64,000 bases of DNA from Leptospiraceae bacterium (GTDB lineage: Bacteria; Spirochaetota; Leptospiria; Leptospirales; Leptospiraceae): the NCBI GenBank assembly GCA_024233835.1, contig JACKPC010000002.1, positions 333,001 through 397,000 of the forward strand, in the 5' to 3' direction. Below are positions 18,465 to 27,550 of the stretch, one piece after another. The notes under the pieces were generated by a model that saw only the letters and a program-made list of their open reading frames with translations, made no database searches and had not been told where the DNA came from. The translations under genes and the position numbers were made by a program. Within the stretch, counting starts at the first letter, position 1. Each line of letters opens with the position of its first letter.

Positions 18465-19481
18465 TTGAAAGGTAATCAAACTGTAGTAATTGTTCGCCCA
18501 AAAACGGCTCTGGACGAAATAACAGCACGTTTTGGTGTGGCAAGACAGGCCGAATTTTACATGAAGCAAAATAAGGCAAATTTCTTTGGTAAACTTTCAG
18601 GCTCCATCACAAGTAAAAGAGAAGAATCCAGAAAGAAAATTGGTTCAGGTGAATTTCAAGATTTAAAAAAAGAAAAAGATAATATAACTCTTACTATCGA
18701 AGCCATTCAGGCTTCTCTTGATTCGGTTATAAAAACCAAGGTTATAGAAAGAGATTTCTTACCCTCTTATATGTTCTCAGATTCAGATATTGTGATTGTA
18801 GTGGGTCAGGATGGCCTCGTTGCCAATACTGCAAAGTATACAGCCGGTCTCCCTCTTATCGGGGTAAATCCGGATCCGGAACGTTATGATGGTGTACTTC
18901 TTCCGTTTCAATTAAGTACCTGTAAAAATGCAGTCTTGCAAGTGTTGGAAAACCGTCATCGTTTCCGAGAAGTAAGTATGGCACTGGTCGAAATGAATGA
19001 TGGACAAACATTATATGGTTTTAATGATGTTTTCATAGGTCCAAGGTCCCATACTTCCGCCCGTTATAGTATTACATTCAGAGATAGTTCAGAAAATCAC
19101 TCTTCCAGCGGAATTATTATATCTACCGGGGCCGGCTCTACAGGTTGGCTAAGTTCTATGTTCAATATGGCAAAAGGGATTTGTCAGGCATTTCCCGGTA
19201 CGGGAAAAAATCATCTCTCTCTTGATTTTGACTGTCGTTTAAATTGGGATGCAGAAGAATTACGTTTTATTGTGCGAGAACCTTTTATTAGCCGAACCTC
19301 AGAAGCCAGCTTAATCGCAGGCTCCATTTTAAAAGGTGAAAAACTGATTTTAGAATCTAACATGTCCAATAATGGAGTCATATTTAGTGATGGAATTGAT
19401 TCTGATTTCATTCAATTCAACTCGGGTTCTATCGCCACTATTTCTCTTGCTCCTCAAAAAGCCAAACTGGTGATTATTTAG
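18465..19481 (+). CDS. NAD kinase-like protein
   Basis: A 338-residue protein of the ATP-NAD kinase fold. DIVIVVGQDGLVANTAKY corresponds to the GGDG loop, with Gln at the second Gly position, and STGAGSTGW is the second family block. The N-terminal 90 residues, with a charged helical insertion, are unlike classical NadK. Whether it phosphorylates NAD, a sugar or a lipid is not decided by the sequence. TTG at 18465 is the only start that keeps the N-terminal strand. It follows the SPFH gene by 11 bp, so the two likely work together. Confidence 0.78.
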   Translation: MKGNQTVVIVRPKTALDEITARFGVARQAEFYMKQNKANFFGKLSGSITSKREESRKKIGSGEFQDLKKEKDNITLTIEAIQASLDSVIKTKVIERDFLPSYMFSDSDIVIVVGQDGLVANTAKYTAGLPLIGVNPDPERYDGVLLPFQLSTCKNAVLQVLENRHRFREVSMALVEMNDGQTLYGFNDVFIGPRSHTSARYSITFRDSSENHSSSGIIISTGAGSTGWLSSMFNMAKGICQAFPGTGKNHLSLDFDCRLNWDAEELRFIVREPFISRTSEASLIAGSILKGEKLILESNMSNNGVIFSDGIDSDFIQFNSGSIATISLAPQKAKLVII

Positions 19482-20010
19482 ATTTAAGGATAAATTTATA
19501 GTCTATCATAACTGTATCTTTGACTTTTATGAGAAGTAAGGAGGGAGCTTCTATAGAAAAGTCTTTTAAACTAAGCTCAAAAGAACCCTTCAAAATACTA
19601 GACTCACCATCCCGGCTATACTTTGCAATAGTAAAAACTTCTTTCTCTACATTCTTTATTTTTAATAAAGCCTTCAGCTTGTAAGTATCTCCGCTGGCTT
19701 CTACTTCTTTAAGATTCATGATTATTTGCTTATGTTTTGTATAATCAAGGGTTTCTAAAAGATGTGAATCACGATTGCTATTACCTGTACGCATTCCTTC
19801 TACGGGAACAATAATCATAAAGGGGAGTTCTGCTTGAAGAATATTATCTTTTTTAAATATTTTCCCTTTTATCTCTATTTTCTCACAATGACCTTTTACT
19901 GTTTTGAAAGCATGTGCAAAAGTGAAATAGATTTCCTTTTTCTCTACCGAAAGTTCCTGTGCACTAAGACCATACACTACAAATAAAAATAATAAAATTA
20001 GTTTCTTCAT
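19474..20010 (-). CDS. YceI-family periplasmic protein
   Basis: A 178-residue protein with a signal peptide (KKLILLFLFVVYGLSAQE) and a lipocalin-like YceI fold. The family pattern is seen in IYFTFAHAFKTVKGH, followed by PFMIIVPVEGMRTGNSNRD, where the classical family has a D..TG.R.RD type turn. YceI proteins bind isoprenoid lipids such as polyprenyl chains. AAGGTAACGG lies upstream of the ATG. It lies 9 bp behind the b561-like membrane gene, so both are in one operon, and overlaps the NAD-kinase-like gene by 8 bp at the 3' end. Confidence 0.83.
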   Translation of the reverse strand: MKKLILLFLFVVYGLSAQELSVEKKEIYFTFAHAFKTVKGHCEKIEIKGKIFKKDNILQAELPFMIIVPVEGMRTGNSNRDSHLLETLDYTKHKQIIMNLKEVEASGDTYKLKALLKIKNVEKEVFTIAKYSRDGESSILKGSFELSLKDFSIEAPSLLLIKVKDTVMIDYKFILKSK

Positions 20011-20019
20011 TCCGTTACC

Positions 20020-20718
20020 TTAAAAATAAAATACAAAAAAAGCCATACTCAGAGCTCCAAACCCGGCCCAGGCAGACTGCTGCATTCGTCTTGCTGCATC
20101 TGGTCCCTTTTCTTCAATTTGCTTACCGAGGTAAGGCATTGAAGCCATAGCAGCAAAATGCAGTACAGCTAAAAGCTTATGAGCAAAAATAGAATCAAAG
20201 CCTCCCTCAACCTTATCATTCAGTCTGGAAGGAGACGATAAAGACATAGCTGCTGTAAGCCCATAGAAAGCAAATGTGACTCCAGCTAAGCCCTTATGAA
20301 CTCCTCCTCCACTTGCCTCCCATTCTCCTTTGTTCTTCAAATAAAGATAGAGTGGTAAATTTTCTGAAGGGTTTTGAAGTAAGAATAATGTGGCAGGTTT
20401 GGTAGCCGTGTTCTCTAGGTTATTCATCGCTTGTTCTCCTGCAATATTCGTAGCCAACCATAAGCCCCAGGTAGTAAAACCCAAAACCTGATGCCAGTCT
20501 AACATGCTTCTTCTTAACTTCATATTCTTTTCTTCTTCCTGATAATACTGAATTGAAAAAAGATTTTTGGGTCTTAAACTTTCTCCCATATACTGAAATG
20601 CAAAAGGAGTTTTCAAGAAATTAGGTGAATAAGGTTCGGCAGAAAGCTGAGTCAGGATACTAAAACACAGGTATATAAATAGCAGATAACGTATCATATA
20701 GATATTTTTTAATAGCAA
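20020..20718 (-). CDS. exported membrane protein with b561-like histidine pattern
   Basis: I do not recognise a named family with certainty. The 232-residue protein has an N-terminal hydrophobic leader ending near LTQLSAEPY and about four further hydrophobic segments. Histidines lie at the ends of these segments (LDWHQVLGFTTW, GVHKGLAGVTFAFY, AHKLLAVLHFAAM), a pattern like di-heme cytochrome b561 proteins. It sits just upstream of a YceI gene; b561 and YceI genes are often neighbours, which supports a quinone/heme electron-transfer role by inference. The start is TTG at 20718, or ATG at 20697. Confidence 0.68.
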   Translation of the reverse strand: MLLKNIYMIRYLLFIYLCFSILTQLSAEPYSPNFLKTPFAFQYMGESLRPKNLFSIQYYQEEEKNMKLRRSMLDWHQVLGFTTWGLWLATNIAGEQAMNNLENTATKPATLFLLQNPSENLPLYLYLKNKGEWEASGGGVHKGLAGVTFAFYGLTAAMSLSSPSRLNDKVEGGFDSIFAHKLLAVLHFAAMASMPYLGKQIEEKGPDAARRMQQSAWAGFGALSMAFFVFYF

Positions 20719-20873
20719 GGACAGTTGTAAAACATTTTTTTATGCAGAGGCTAAAAGGAAAAGTATAGCGATAGCTAAGTACAAAAGAAATGTATACCCT
20801 AATTATCTAAATTCTAATAATTTTTTATTAATTCTGCTTATTTTTTCTTGGGAGATATATTTCAAAAAAATTT

Positions 20874-22307
20874 ATGGACTTTTATAATAAGTTTTTTTCT
20901 TTAATCCTTATGAATGAAGAAAACTCAATTAAGAATTTTTTATATAATAGAACTCAGGAGATCAGTTCTGTTATAATTTTAGCCTGGTTGGTATTTTTAT
21001 ATATTTCTACCACGTGGCTTGTGTTAGGCTCATTAAGCGCAATTCACTTTCAAAACAGAGTATCTGATATAAAGTCCGGTGAGGATCAAACCCAGTCATA
21101 TTCAGTAAATAAACTCCTCGACCTAACTGAAAAAAACTATATCAATAAAGAAACAAGAACCAAAATCGTTGAAAATTTTCTTAAACTTCATTCTCAATTT
21201 AATGAAATCGTTAATAAGGCTATTACCAATCCGGCTGCAAAAAGAGAAAAAAATGCAGATGTAATGATAAAATCTTCAGAAGAGATTTTAAAAGAGTTAA
21301 CAAATTTCGCCACCATCTTTCAAGATTCATCTATTCAAATGGAGAAATCTTCTTCAGAATTTAAAAAATTTTCAACTACTCTAAATAATTCCTCTACAGT
21401 TACGGAAAGTCAAATTAAGGAAGTCATAAATAAGATAAACCAACTTTCCAAAGATTATAACGACTCCCTTGATAAGTTAAAAAACGAGTCTATTTCATCA
21501 AAAAATAAATCTACTTTCTTTACATCCTTAACTAATTTTGTAACGACGGTAAACAAGGTTTCAGAGGATGAAAAAGAAATCAATAAAGAAGTAGAAGAAT
21601 TACGAAAGAAAATCAGTGAAAATCTGGAAGAGACTAATAAAATTTATAAAGAATTTCAACAATCAACTATAGATTCGGAAGATCTCACGGATGGACAAAA
21701 AGAACTTCTGGGAGAATTGACCTACCTTAGAGTTCTAAAGTTTAATTATCTCGCCATCATGCCGGCACAACTATTAACTTTAATTCTTACTCTTTCAATG
21801 GGTGCGCTGGGAAGTGTTATATTCATCACAAGAGAATTTTTTGGAGGAACCGAAAAGCGTCGGATAAGCTGGTATTTATTCAGACCTTTCTTAGGAATGG
21901 TTACAGCTATAGCCATTTTTGTTTTAGTTAAATCCGGCCAACTTGTAATTTCCGAATCAAAAGATGGATCAGCCGGAGCAGAAACATTGAATCCATTTTT
22001 TATTTCATTTTTAGCTATTATATCCGGTGTTTTATCCGAGCAAGCGTATGAAAAAATTCATAAGACAGGTGAATCTTTTCTTCAAACTAAAGATATTGAA
22101 CCGGCACGGTGGGCCTTTCGTTTGAAAAAGCTAATGGAAGAGCAAAATAAAACTCGAGAAGAACTGGCGAAATTTGTGAAAACGGATGTAGCCGTTCTTG
22201 ATAAATGGTTAGAAGAAAGTGAAGCCGTTCCTTATAAGGAACAAGAAATTATTTCTGCTTATCTTGCTACTCCCAGTCGGGAAATATTTAGTGATCAAAG
22301 TCCTTAA
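20874..22307 (+). CDS. membrane coiled-coil protein with C-terminal HTH-like region
   Basis: A 477-residue protein of no family I can name. One hydrophobic segment near residues 33-55 is followed by about 230 residues of charged coiled coil (about 65-270), then two or three hydrophobic segments (about 290-315, 338-360, 373-390). The end, about 415-470, reads LKKLMEEQNKTREELAKFV...VAVLDKWLEESEAVP, which resembles an XRE-type helix-turn-helix facing the cytoplasm. It stands alone, convergent with a lipoprotein gene, and ends in a bidirectional terminator. Confidence 0.8.
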   Translation: MDFYNKFFSLILMNEENSIKNFLYNRTQEISSVIILAWLVFLYISTTWLVLGSLSAIHFQNRVSDIKSGEDQTQSYSVNKLLDLTEKNYINKETRTKIVENFLKLHSQFNEIVNKAITNPAAKREKNADVMIKSSEEILKELTNFATIFQDSSIQMEKSSSEFKKFSTTLNNSSTVTESQIKEVINKINQLSKDYNDSLDKLKNESISSKNKSTFFTSLTNFVTTVNKVSEDEKEINKEVEELRKKISENLEETNKIYKEFQQSTIDSEDLTDGQKELLGELTYLRVLKFNYLAIMPAQLLTLILTLSMGALGSVIFITREFFGGTEKRRISWYLFRPFLGMVTAIAIFVLVKSGQLVISESKDGSAGAETLNPFFISFLAIISGVLSEQAYEKIHKTGESFLQTKDIEPARWAFRLKKLMEEQNKTREELAKFVKTDVAVLDKWLEESEAVPYKEQEIISAYLATPSREIFSDQSP

Positions 22308-22327
22308 AAAAGTAAACCCTCATTAAA

Positions 22328-22351
22328 AAGCGAGCCATTAAGGGCTCGCTT
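22328..22351. terminator. bidirectional terminator
   Basis: A perfect 9-bp stem, AAGCGAGCC against GGCTCGCTT, closes on a 6-base loop between two convergent genes. The stem is flanked by AAAA on the left and TTAC on the right, so it can serve the minus-strand lipoprotein gene and the plus-strand membrane protein gene. Confidence 0.85.
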
Positions 22352-22367
22352 ACAAGCGTAAAAAGAC

Positions 22368-23081
22368 TTACTTCAGATCTTCCAACCAACCAGACTCTTT
22401 TAACTCTTTTTGAGAAGCAGCTTCTTTAAATGCTTTTTTTGCATTATCATCATTGCTAATACTTTTTAAACTACCTACATAATTATAGCTTCCTTTCAGC
22501 ATAGACATCCCTACAGAACTTTCCAGGGCACCGGGCTTAATTAAATTAGATATATGTTTTTGTAAAGCATCAGCATTTTCTAATTTTAAAGACATATCTA
22601 CAGAAAGGTTTCCGGCAAAGGTAATTTTGTTAACCTCAACATCAATCAATGTTGATTTAGCAACTTCCTCGGAGAAAAATGTAATGTAGTCCGTTGGACC
22701 CGGAGTCACACTTACAGTAACTGTGCCGGACTTCCCTACCGAAGAACTTGAAGAAGATGATGGCCCCATAGCTTGCACAGAATAAAAAGCTGCAACCGCT
22801 ACATACTTTCCGGGTTTTGCATTAAATAGATATTGCCTGTCATTGGCTGAATAGTTAGAAGCTACGACTTCAGTAGATTCAAGTAATTTGGAAGGATCGT
22901 TCACTTTTAAAAAATAAACAATACTCGGAGACTTTCCACCACCGAGAGCAAGTGGAGCATAAAGACTTACAGAAATAGCTCCGGCTCCTAACTCTTTACC
23001 AACTTTTACCGGAGGAGGCGGGGTAGCACAGGACATTAAAAGTGACGCAAAAACCAAAAAAACAAATATTTTTATTCTCAT
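22368..23081 (-). CDS. lipoprotein, hypothetical
   Basis: A 237-residue protein with a lipoprotein signal peptide: hydrophobic core then LLMSC, with the Cys as lipidation site, followed by ATPPPPVKVG. The body is beta-rich, with a serine run (MGPSSSSSSSVGKSG) in the middle. No enzymatic motif is seen. TAGGAG is a strong ribosome site. It is probably anchored in the outer or inner membrane; function unknown. Confidence 0.78.
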   Translation of the reverse strand: MRIKIFVFLVFASLLMSCATPPPPVKVGKELGAGAISVSLYAPLALGGGKSPSIVYFLKVNDPSKLLESTEVVASNYSANDRQYLFNAKPGKYVAVAAFYSVQAMGPSSSSSSSVGKSGTVTVSVTPGPTDYITFFSEEVAKSTLIDVEVNKITFAGNLSVDMSLKLENADALQKHISNLIKPGALESSVGMSMLKGSYNYVGSLKSISNDDNAKKAFKEAASQKELKESGWLEDLK

Positions 23082-23179
23082 TTTTACTCCTAATTTTTTA
23101 CACTATTCATTACTATCTAAAAAACTTGCAAATAAAAATCATAAGATAGTTTCTTTTTCTAAAAAGTATAATGAGAGAA

Positions 23180-24946
23180 TTAGAATATTTCAATTCTTAG
23201 AATAGACAGATCATCAATCAATCTGCCCTTAGTTTTTAAATTGTTATAAATATTATCTAAATTTCCTTCAGCATTTTCAATACATTGCCAGAATAAAGTT
23301 TCATCTTCATTTATATTCTTCGAGCCATCTCTTCCTGATAATTCAATATCATCCTTTCCATCACTTCCAATAAACAGGATATCTCCAATTAAGAGCTTTG
23401 ATTGACGAACCAAAATCTTTTCGAGAGGTAAAGTTCCCAGTTTCATATAGTGAGTTCTATTATCAAAGAAAGAAACTTTACGATCTCTATATAAAATAGG
23501 TGCCGGATGTTCACAATTGCTATACAACATTTTCTTTCCTGCTTCTTCAATAAGGCCTATAAAACAGGAAACCTGCATAAGCCCTCCAAATGTTAAAAAT
23601 ATATTATTTATTTCTAATATTATATTTTCCAACCATTTCTTAGGCTCTATTTGTTCTGTAGAACTTGCTGTCTTTAATTCCCATAAGGCATTTAAGATAA
23701 CAGTTCCTAAAACAATGGCTCCGCTTGCACCCTGCATAGACTTTCCCATTGCGTCTGCATTAAGAAAGAAAATATAGTTTTCTTGTTTTGAAGGAAACTT
23801 TAGAGTATCCGTGTAGCAAAAATCCCCTCCTATCTGTTCATGATGATCTCTAAATTTAAACTGTTTAAATTGCTTGATTAGAAAATCAGTTTTAATTATT
23901 TCTGAATGGTTATTATTTTCCATCATAGGATTCAAGATTAAAGAAGTCAGAAAATAATCACCATCCTGTAACTCTTTTAAATGCGTAATTCGAAAAAGAG
24001 ATTCACGAATTTCGCTTGTTTGTTCTCTTACCTTTGACTCCAAACTATCATTGATTTCTTTTATTTTTTCCTCCACCTTTCTTCTTTCACTTGCCTCTAT
24101 CGCTCTTGAAACGAAATCTGCGAGGGAGCCGGCGAAATTAATTTCTTCTACTGTCCATTTTTTATATTTTCCAACAGTCTCGTTACAGATAACACCGATC
24201 ATTTTTCCTTCAATTCGAATAGGTGCATCCAACATAGATTTAATATTAAAAGGTTTTAAATAAACTTCGGAGAACTCATACGTATTCGGATCTGTATAAG
24301 CATTATTCGCCCCCAGGGCCCTCTCTTCATACAGGTAACGAAAATAAGCCGGAAAATCCTTTGCGGTCAACTCATAGCCGGAAGAATGGGATTTCTCTAA
24401 TTTATTATAGAGATTCATGGCTCGAATCTTACTATTATCTTCCGTAAAAAACCAGACACCTGACCTTTCACAATCCAGGGCTCTTGTGGCCGCTTCCGTT
24501 ATTTCTCTAACAGCTTCCTCCAAATTGCCACTATCTATCACAGAACTCCTGGTAAGCTCAAGCAAAATATTGTTTTGCCTTCTTAAAATAAGTTCTTTAT
24601 CTATGTCTCCTTCATAAGGGTACACCCTGGATAAATATGCTGTATAATTTTTAAATCGTATAAAGTGGGTGGACACTTCTGTTTCTAAAAGAAATTCTTC
24701 CTGGTGGAAAAACTTTCTATAGTTTTTGGAATATTCGCCTGATTTCTGTAAGTCTTTAAGATATTCCAATTCTTCCAGAAAAGCTTCTTCTGAACATATT
24801 TCAGATTGTAAAGATGGAATGTTTTGCAGGTTTAAAAATGAGAGAAACCCTGGATTTGCATAAATAATTTTCCCTGTAGGTATCCAGATTAAAATCTTTT
24901 CATAGCTATTAAAAAAGATATCATCCAATATTTGTTCAATTTTCAT
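23180..24946 (-). CDS. PAS/GAF sensor with PP2C (SpoIIE-type) phosphatase
   Basis: A 588-residue soluble signalling protein. Residues 1-120 look PAS-like (GKIIYANPGFLSFLNL), 125-290 GAF-like (TRALDCERSGVWFFTEDN, MLDAPIRIEGKMIGVIC), then a short coiled coil (KVEEKIKEINDSLESKVREQ) and a C-terminal SpoIIE/RsbU phosphatase domain with QIGGDF, NADAMGKSMQGA and GSDGKDD carrying the metal aspartates. Such proteins dephosphorylate STAS-domain partners; a STAS gene lies at 11.8 kb. The signal sensed by the GAF domain is unknown. Confidence 0.86.
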   Translation of the reverse strand: MKIEQILDDIFFNSYEKILIWIPTGKIIYANPGFLSFLNLQNIPSLQSEICSEEAFLEELEYLKDLQKSGEYSKNYRKFFHQEEFLLETEVSTHFIRFKNYTAYLSRVYPYEGDIDKELILRRQNNILLELTRSSVIDSGNLEEAVREITEAATRALDCERSGVWFFTEDNSKIRAMNLYNKLEKSHSSGYELTAKDFPAYFRYLYEERALGANNAYTDPNTYEFSEVYLKPFNIKSMLDAPIRIEGKMIGVICNETVGKYKKWTVEEINFAGSLADFVSRAIEASERRKVEEKIKEINDSLESKVREQTSEIRESLFRITHLKELQDGDYFLTSLILNPMMENNNHSEIIKTDFLIKQFKQFKFRDHHEQIGGDFCYTDTLKFPSKQENYIFFLNADAMGKSMQGASGAIVLGTVILNALWELKTASSTEQIEPKKWLENIILEINNIFLTFGGLMQVSCFIGLIEEAGKKMLYSNCEHPAPILYRDRKVSFFDNRTHYMKLGTLPLEKILVRQSKLLIGDILFIGSDGKDDIELSGRDGSKNINEDETLFWQCIENAEGNLDNIYNNLKTKGRLIDDLSILRIEIF

Positions 24947-25139
24947 ATTTATAATGTATGTTGGAATATCCTTCCGTCTTGTGGAAACAAACCACTATTG
25001 TAATTTCATAATATTGAAGCAAGTAATAATACAATAATTGCTAAAATTCGAGTTAGTCTTTCTCGAAGGGTAATTTAATTTGTCTTAAGGGCTAAGGAAA
25101 AAAGCTGGTAAGACATTCCGTATCTCATTTCATAGAATT

Positions 25140-25622
25140 ATGACCCGTATAAGCTCACTCTTCTTACTCTTCTTCATTTCCTGCTCCCCTCCTCCCAAAA
25201 AAGAAATTCCTTTATATCTAAATGTCGAACTAAAAAGCCTGGATGGAAAAATCTACAAAATAGGAGATTTGAAACGACCTCTTGTTCTGGATTTCTGGGC
25301 CAGTTGGTGCGAACCCTGTAAAGATGCTGTTCCAATTGTTAATCGTCTTTATAAAGAACTGGATCCTAAAAAAATTACCTTCTACGGAATAAATACAGAT
25401 AGTCCTGATAAAGCTCGAATAGAAAAAGCTATACAAGAATTTGGAATTTTATACCCAAGCCTTTTAGACCCGGAACTAAAACTGGTAAAAAGTCTGGAGG
25501 TTATAGGACAACCCGGCATTATTATACTAAACAAGGAAGGCGAAATCTACTTCTCTCATTATGGCCTAAAACCTAAAGATTATACCCTGCTTTTAGGTAA
25601 GCTGAGAAAAATCATGGAATAG
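25140..25622 (+). CDS. TlpA/ResA-type thioredoxin lipoprotein
   Basis: A 160-residue thiol-disulfide oxidoreductase. The start has a lipoprotein signal (LLFFISCSPPPKK), so the protein is membrane-tethered outside the cytoplasm. The active site is FWASWCEPCKDAVP, a WCEPC type, and GQPGIIILNKEGEI is the cis-proline region. TlpA/ResA proteins reduce disulfides of apocytochrome c or other exported proteins. The ATG has no evident ribosome site. A thiolase gene follows after a palindrome. Confidence 0.88.
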   Translation: MTRISSLFLLFFISCSPPPKKEIPLYLNVELKSLDGKIYKIGDLKRPLVLDFWASWCEPCKDAVPIVNRLYKELDPKKITFYGINTDSPDKARIEKAIQEFGILYPSLLDPELKLVKSLEVIGQPGIIILNKEGEIYFSHYGLKPKDYTLLLGKLRKIME

Positions 25623-25623
25623 G

Positions 25624-25643
25624 ATATGTGTATCTACACATAT
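25624..25643. promoter_or_regulatory. operator-like palindrome ahead of thiolase gene
   Basis: ATATGTGTA and TACACATAT form a perfect inverted repeat with a 2-base centre, 1 bp after the TlpA stop codon and 67 bp ahead of the thiolase start. It is a typical size for a repressor operator, such as TetR or GntR sites near fatty-acid genes; it could also be a weak hairpin. The bound protein is unknown. Confidence 0.5.
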
Positions 25644-25710
25644 TTGATATTGACTGATAGGAAAGATTCAGAGTAATGTCAAGAAAAACCAATAATAGAG
25701 GGTATATAGA

Positions 25711-27063
25711 ATGAAATTTACCACGGTAGACGGCGAAAGAATCGTTTTCGCATCCGGCCTGAGAACTCCGGTAGGACAGGCAGGAAAATCCCTTTCCAAC
25801 ATGTCATCCACTGATTTAGGTTATCTGGTTACTGAAGAAATTTTTAAAAGAAGCGGTATATCCAAGGAAGAAGTGGACGGAGTTGTAGCAGGTGAAATTA
25901 GCCAGAGCTATAGAGCTCCTAACGTGGCAAGGGTAATTGCAGTTAAAGCTAATCTTCCTTTGAAATCCAGCGCCATCACCGTTGCAAATAACTGTGTATC
26001 CGGAACAGAAGCTTTATTGGATGCTGCCAGAAGAGTGATGATTGGTGAAGGAAAGCTTTATTTAGCACTGGGAATGGAAACCATGTCTCAGGGTCCATTC
26101 ACTCTGGAAAACGCTAAAAATAATTCAAAACTGGCAACAGTAGATAAAATTAAAAAAAGTTGGGCCAATGTACTGGAAATGGGTGTAGAGGTAATCGATC
26201 CGGTTGACCAGGGACTCATTGACCCTATTCGCAATATCAACATGGCTGAGACCGGTGAAATTGCTGCCCAAAATTACAAACTTACTAAAAAAGATCTGGA
26301 TACTTACGCTTATAACTCCTATAAAAAAGCTTACGATGCTATCGTTGCCGGGAAATATAGACCTTACCAGGTAGCAGTTCCTTTAGAAGATGGAACCAAA
26401 CTGGAAGATGATGAGTATATCATGTCTAAAACCGGAATGGTAGAAAACCCGGGTCGTTTCGATAAAGCCGGAGTACTTTTCGATAACAAATATATCAGTC
26501 TCAAGCAATTCTATGAAAACAATAAAAACTGGATTCGCTACCCTTACAAAGAAGGTGAATCTCAGGCAGCTGTTACCCTCTTCAACGCCTGCCCACGTTC
26601 CGACGGAGCCGGTGCTGTATTTGTAACTACAGAAAGTAATGCAAAACGTCTCGGTCTGAAAATCCAGGCTGTCCTGAAAGGCTGGGGAATGTATGGAGTA
26701 GACCCGGCTCACATGGGAATCGGTATGGCTCATGCTATGAAAGCTGCTGTAGATAATGCCGGAATCAAGTTTGAAGATGTAGACAACTTTGAAATTCATG
26801 AAGCCTTTGCTGCTACTGCTATGGGCTCTTTCCGTGAAGTAAAAGAATCTTATGGTTTCGACTTAGAAGCTGCCAATGCTGCCGGAAAAGTAAACCCACA
26901 CGGCGGAACCCTGGCAATGGGTCACCCACTCGGAGCTACCGGAATTCGTGTTCTTCTAAACCAGATAATGGCTTTTGATAACTTCCCTGAAGTCAAAACC
27001 TCTCTGAATGCTATTTGTGCAGGTGGTGGAGTTGCTGGTTCTATTCTTTTAGAAAGACCGTAA
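25711..27063 (+). CDS. acetyl-CoA acyltransferase (thiolase)
   Basis: A 450-residue thiolase that condenses or cleaves acyl-CoA in beta-oxidation or biosynthesis. The nucleophilic Cys is in ANNCVSGTEA, the His block is NFEIHEAFAAT, NPHGGTLAMGHPLGATG and the second Cys block NAICAGGGVAG follow. The length is slightly above the usual 390-430, with additional residues in the middle. AGAGGG lies upstream. Whether it is FadA-type or AtoB-type is not clear; a palindrome upstream suggests regulation. Confidence 0.93.
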   Translation: MKFTTVDGERIVFASGLRTPVGQAGKSLSNMSSTDLGYLVTEEIFKRSGISKEEVDGVVAGEISQSYRAPNVARVIAVKANLPLKSSAITVANNCVSGTEALLDAARRVMIGEGKLYLALGMETMSQGPFTLENAKNNSKLATVDKIKKSWANVLEMGVEVIDPVDQGLIDPIRNINMAETGEIAAQNYKLTKKDLDTYAYNSYKKAYDAIVAGKYRPYQVAVPLEDGTKLEDDEYIMSKTGMVENPGRFDKAGVLFDNKYISLKQFYENNKNWIRYPYKEGESQAAVTLFNACPRSDGAGAVFVTTESNAKRLGLKIQAVLKGWGMYGVDPAHMGIGMAHAMKAAVDNAGIKFEDVDNFEIHEAFAATAMGSFREVKESYGFDLEAANAAGKVNPHGGTLAMGHPLGATGIRVLLNQIMAFDNFPEVKTSLNAICAGGGVAGSILLERP

Positions 27064-27090
27064 TCGAAGTAATAAAACTACTTTTCTTAG

Positions 27091-27119
27091 AAAAGCAGCG
27101 TTCAGGCGCTGCTTTTTTT
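27091..27119 (+). terminator. factor-independent terminator after thiolase
   Basis: A 10-bp stem, AAAAGCAGCG against CGCTGCTTTT, closes on a 6-base loop (TTCAGG) and ends in a run of seven T. This is a textbook terminator. Confidence 0.93.
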
Positions 27120-27213
27120 ATTTCCAAATCTTCCTCTATTATACCCTTTTATATTTTTACTATTTTTTTGTTTAGTTCTTGCAATAAAAACTAAGCTCTT
27201 TTAAAATTGGATT

Positions 27214-27534
27214 ATGACTCATGAAAATACATATTACTTCTGTATGGAATCCGGTAATTCAGTTCTATGCCTGACTGTTGGCAGGTTGAGCGGAAAAAAG
27301 AGAAAAGTATTTCTAAAAAAAGAGATGGAATACGTAATTCGACCCTTAAACAACCGGGTTAAAAAACGTAAAATTCGCCATTGCATTTTTAAAGACCTGA
27401 GTTATAGCCACAGCAAAAAAGAACCATTAGCCAGGGTTTTCTTTTTAGATACCGGTAAAATCGGACTATTAAAATTATCCCTTCTGGATTATCCGGCACC
27501 TGCAGAGCAAACTTTAAGTCGTCTAAAAGGATAA
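27214..27534 (+). CDS. hypothetical protein, basic
   Basis: A 106-residue protein with no recognised family. It is lysine/arginine-rich in its middle (GRLSGKKRKVFLKKEMEY, NRVKKRKIRH), which could mean nucleic acid binding, but no motif is clear. There is no signal peptide. It precedes the radical SAM gene by 53 bp. Confidence 0.6.
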   Translation: MTHENTYYFCMESGNSVLCLTVGRLSGKKRKVFLKKEMEYVIRPLNNRVKKRKIRHCIFKDLSYSHSKKEPLARVFFLDTGKIGLLKLSLLDYPAPAEQTLSRLKG

Positions 27535-27550
27535 TACCTATACAGAAAAA

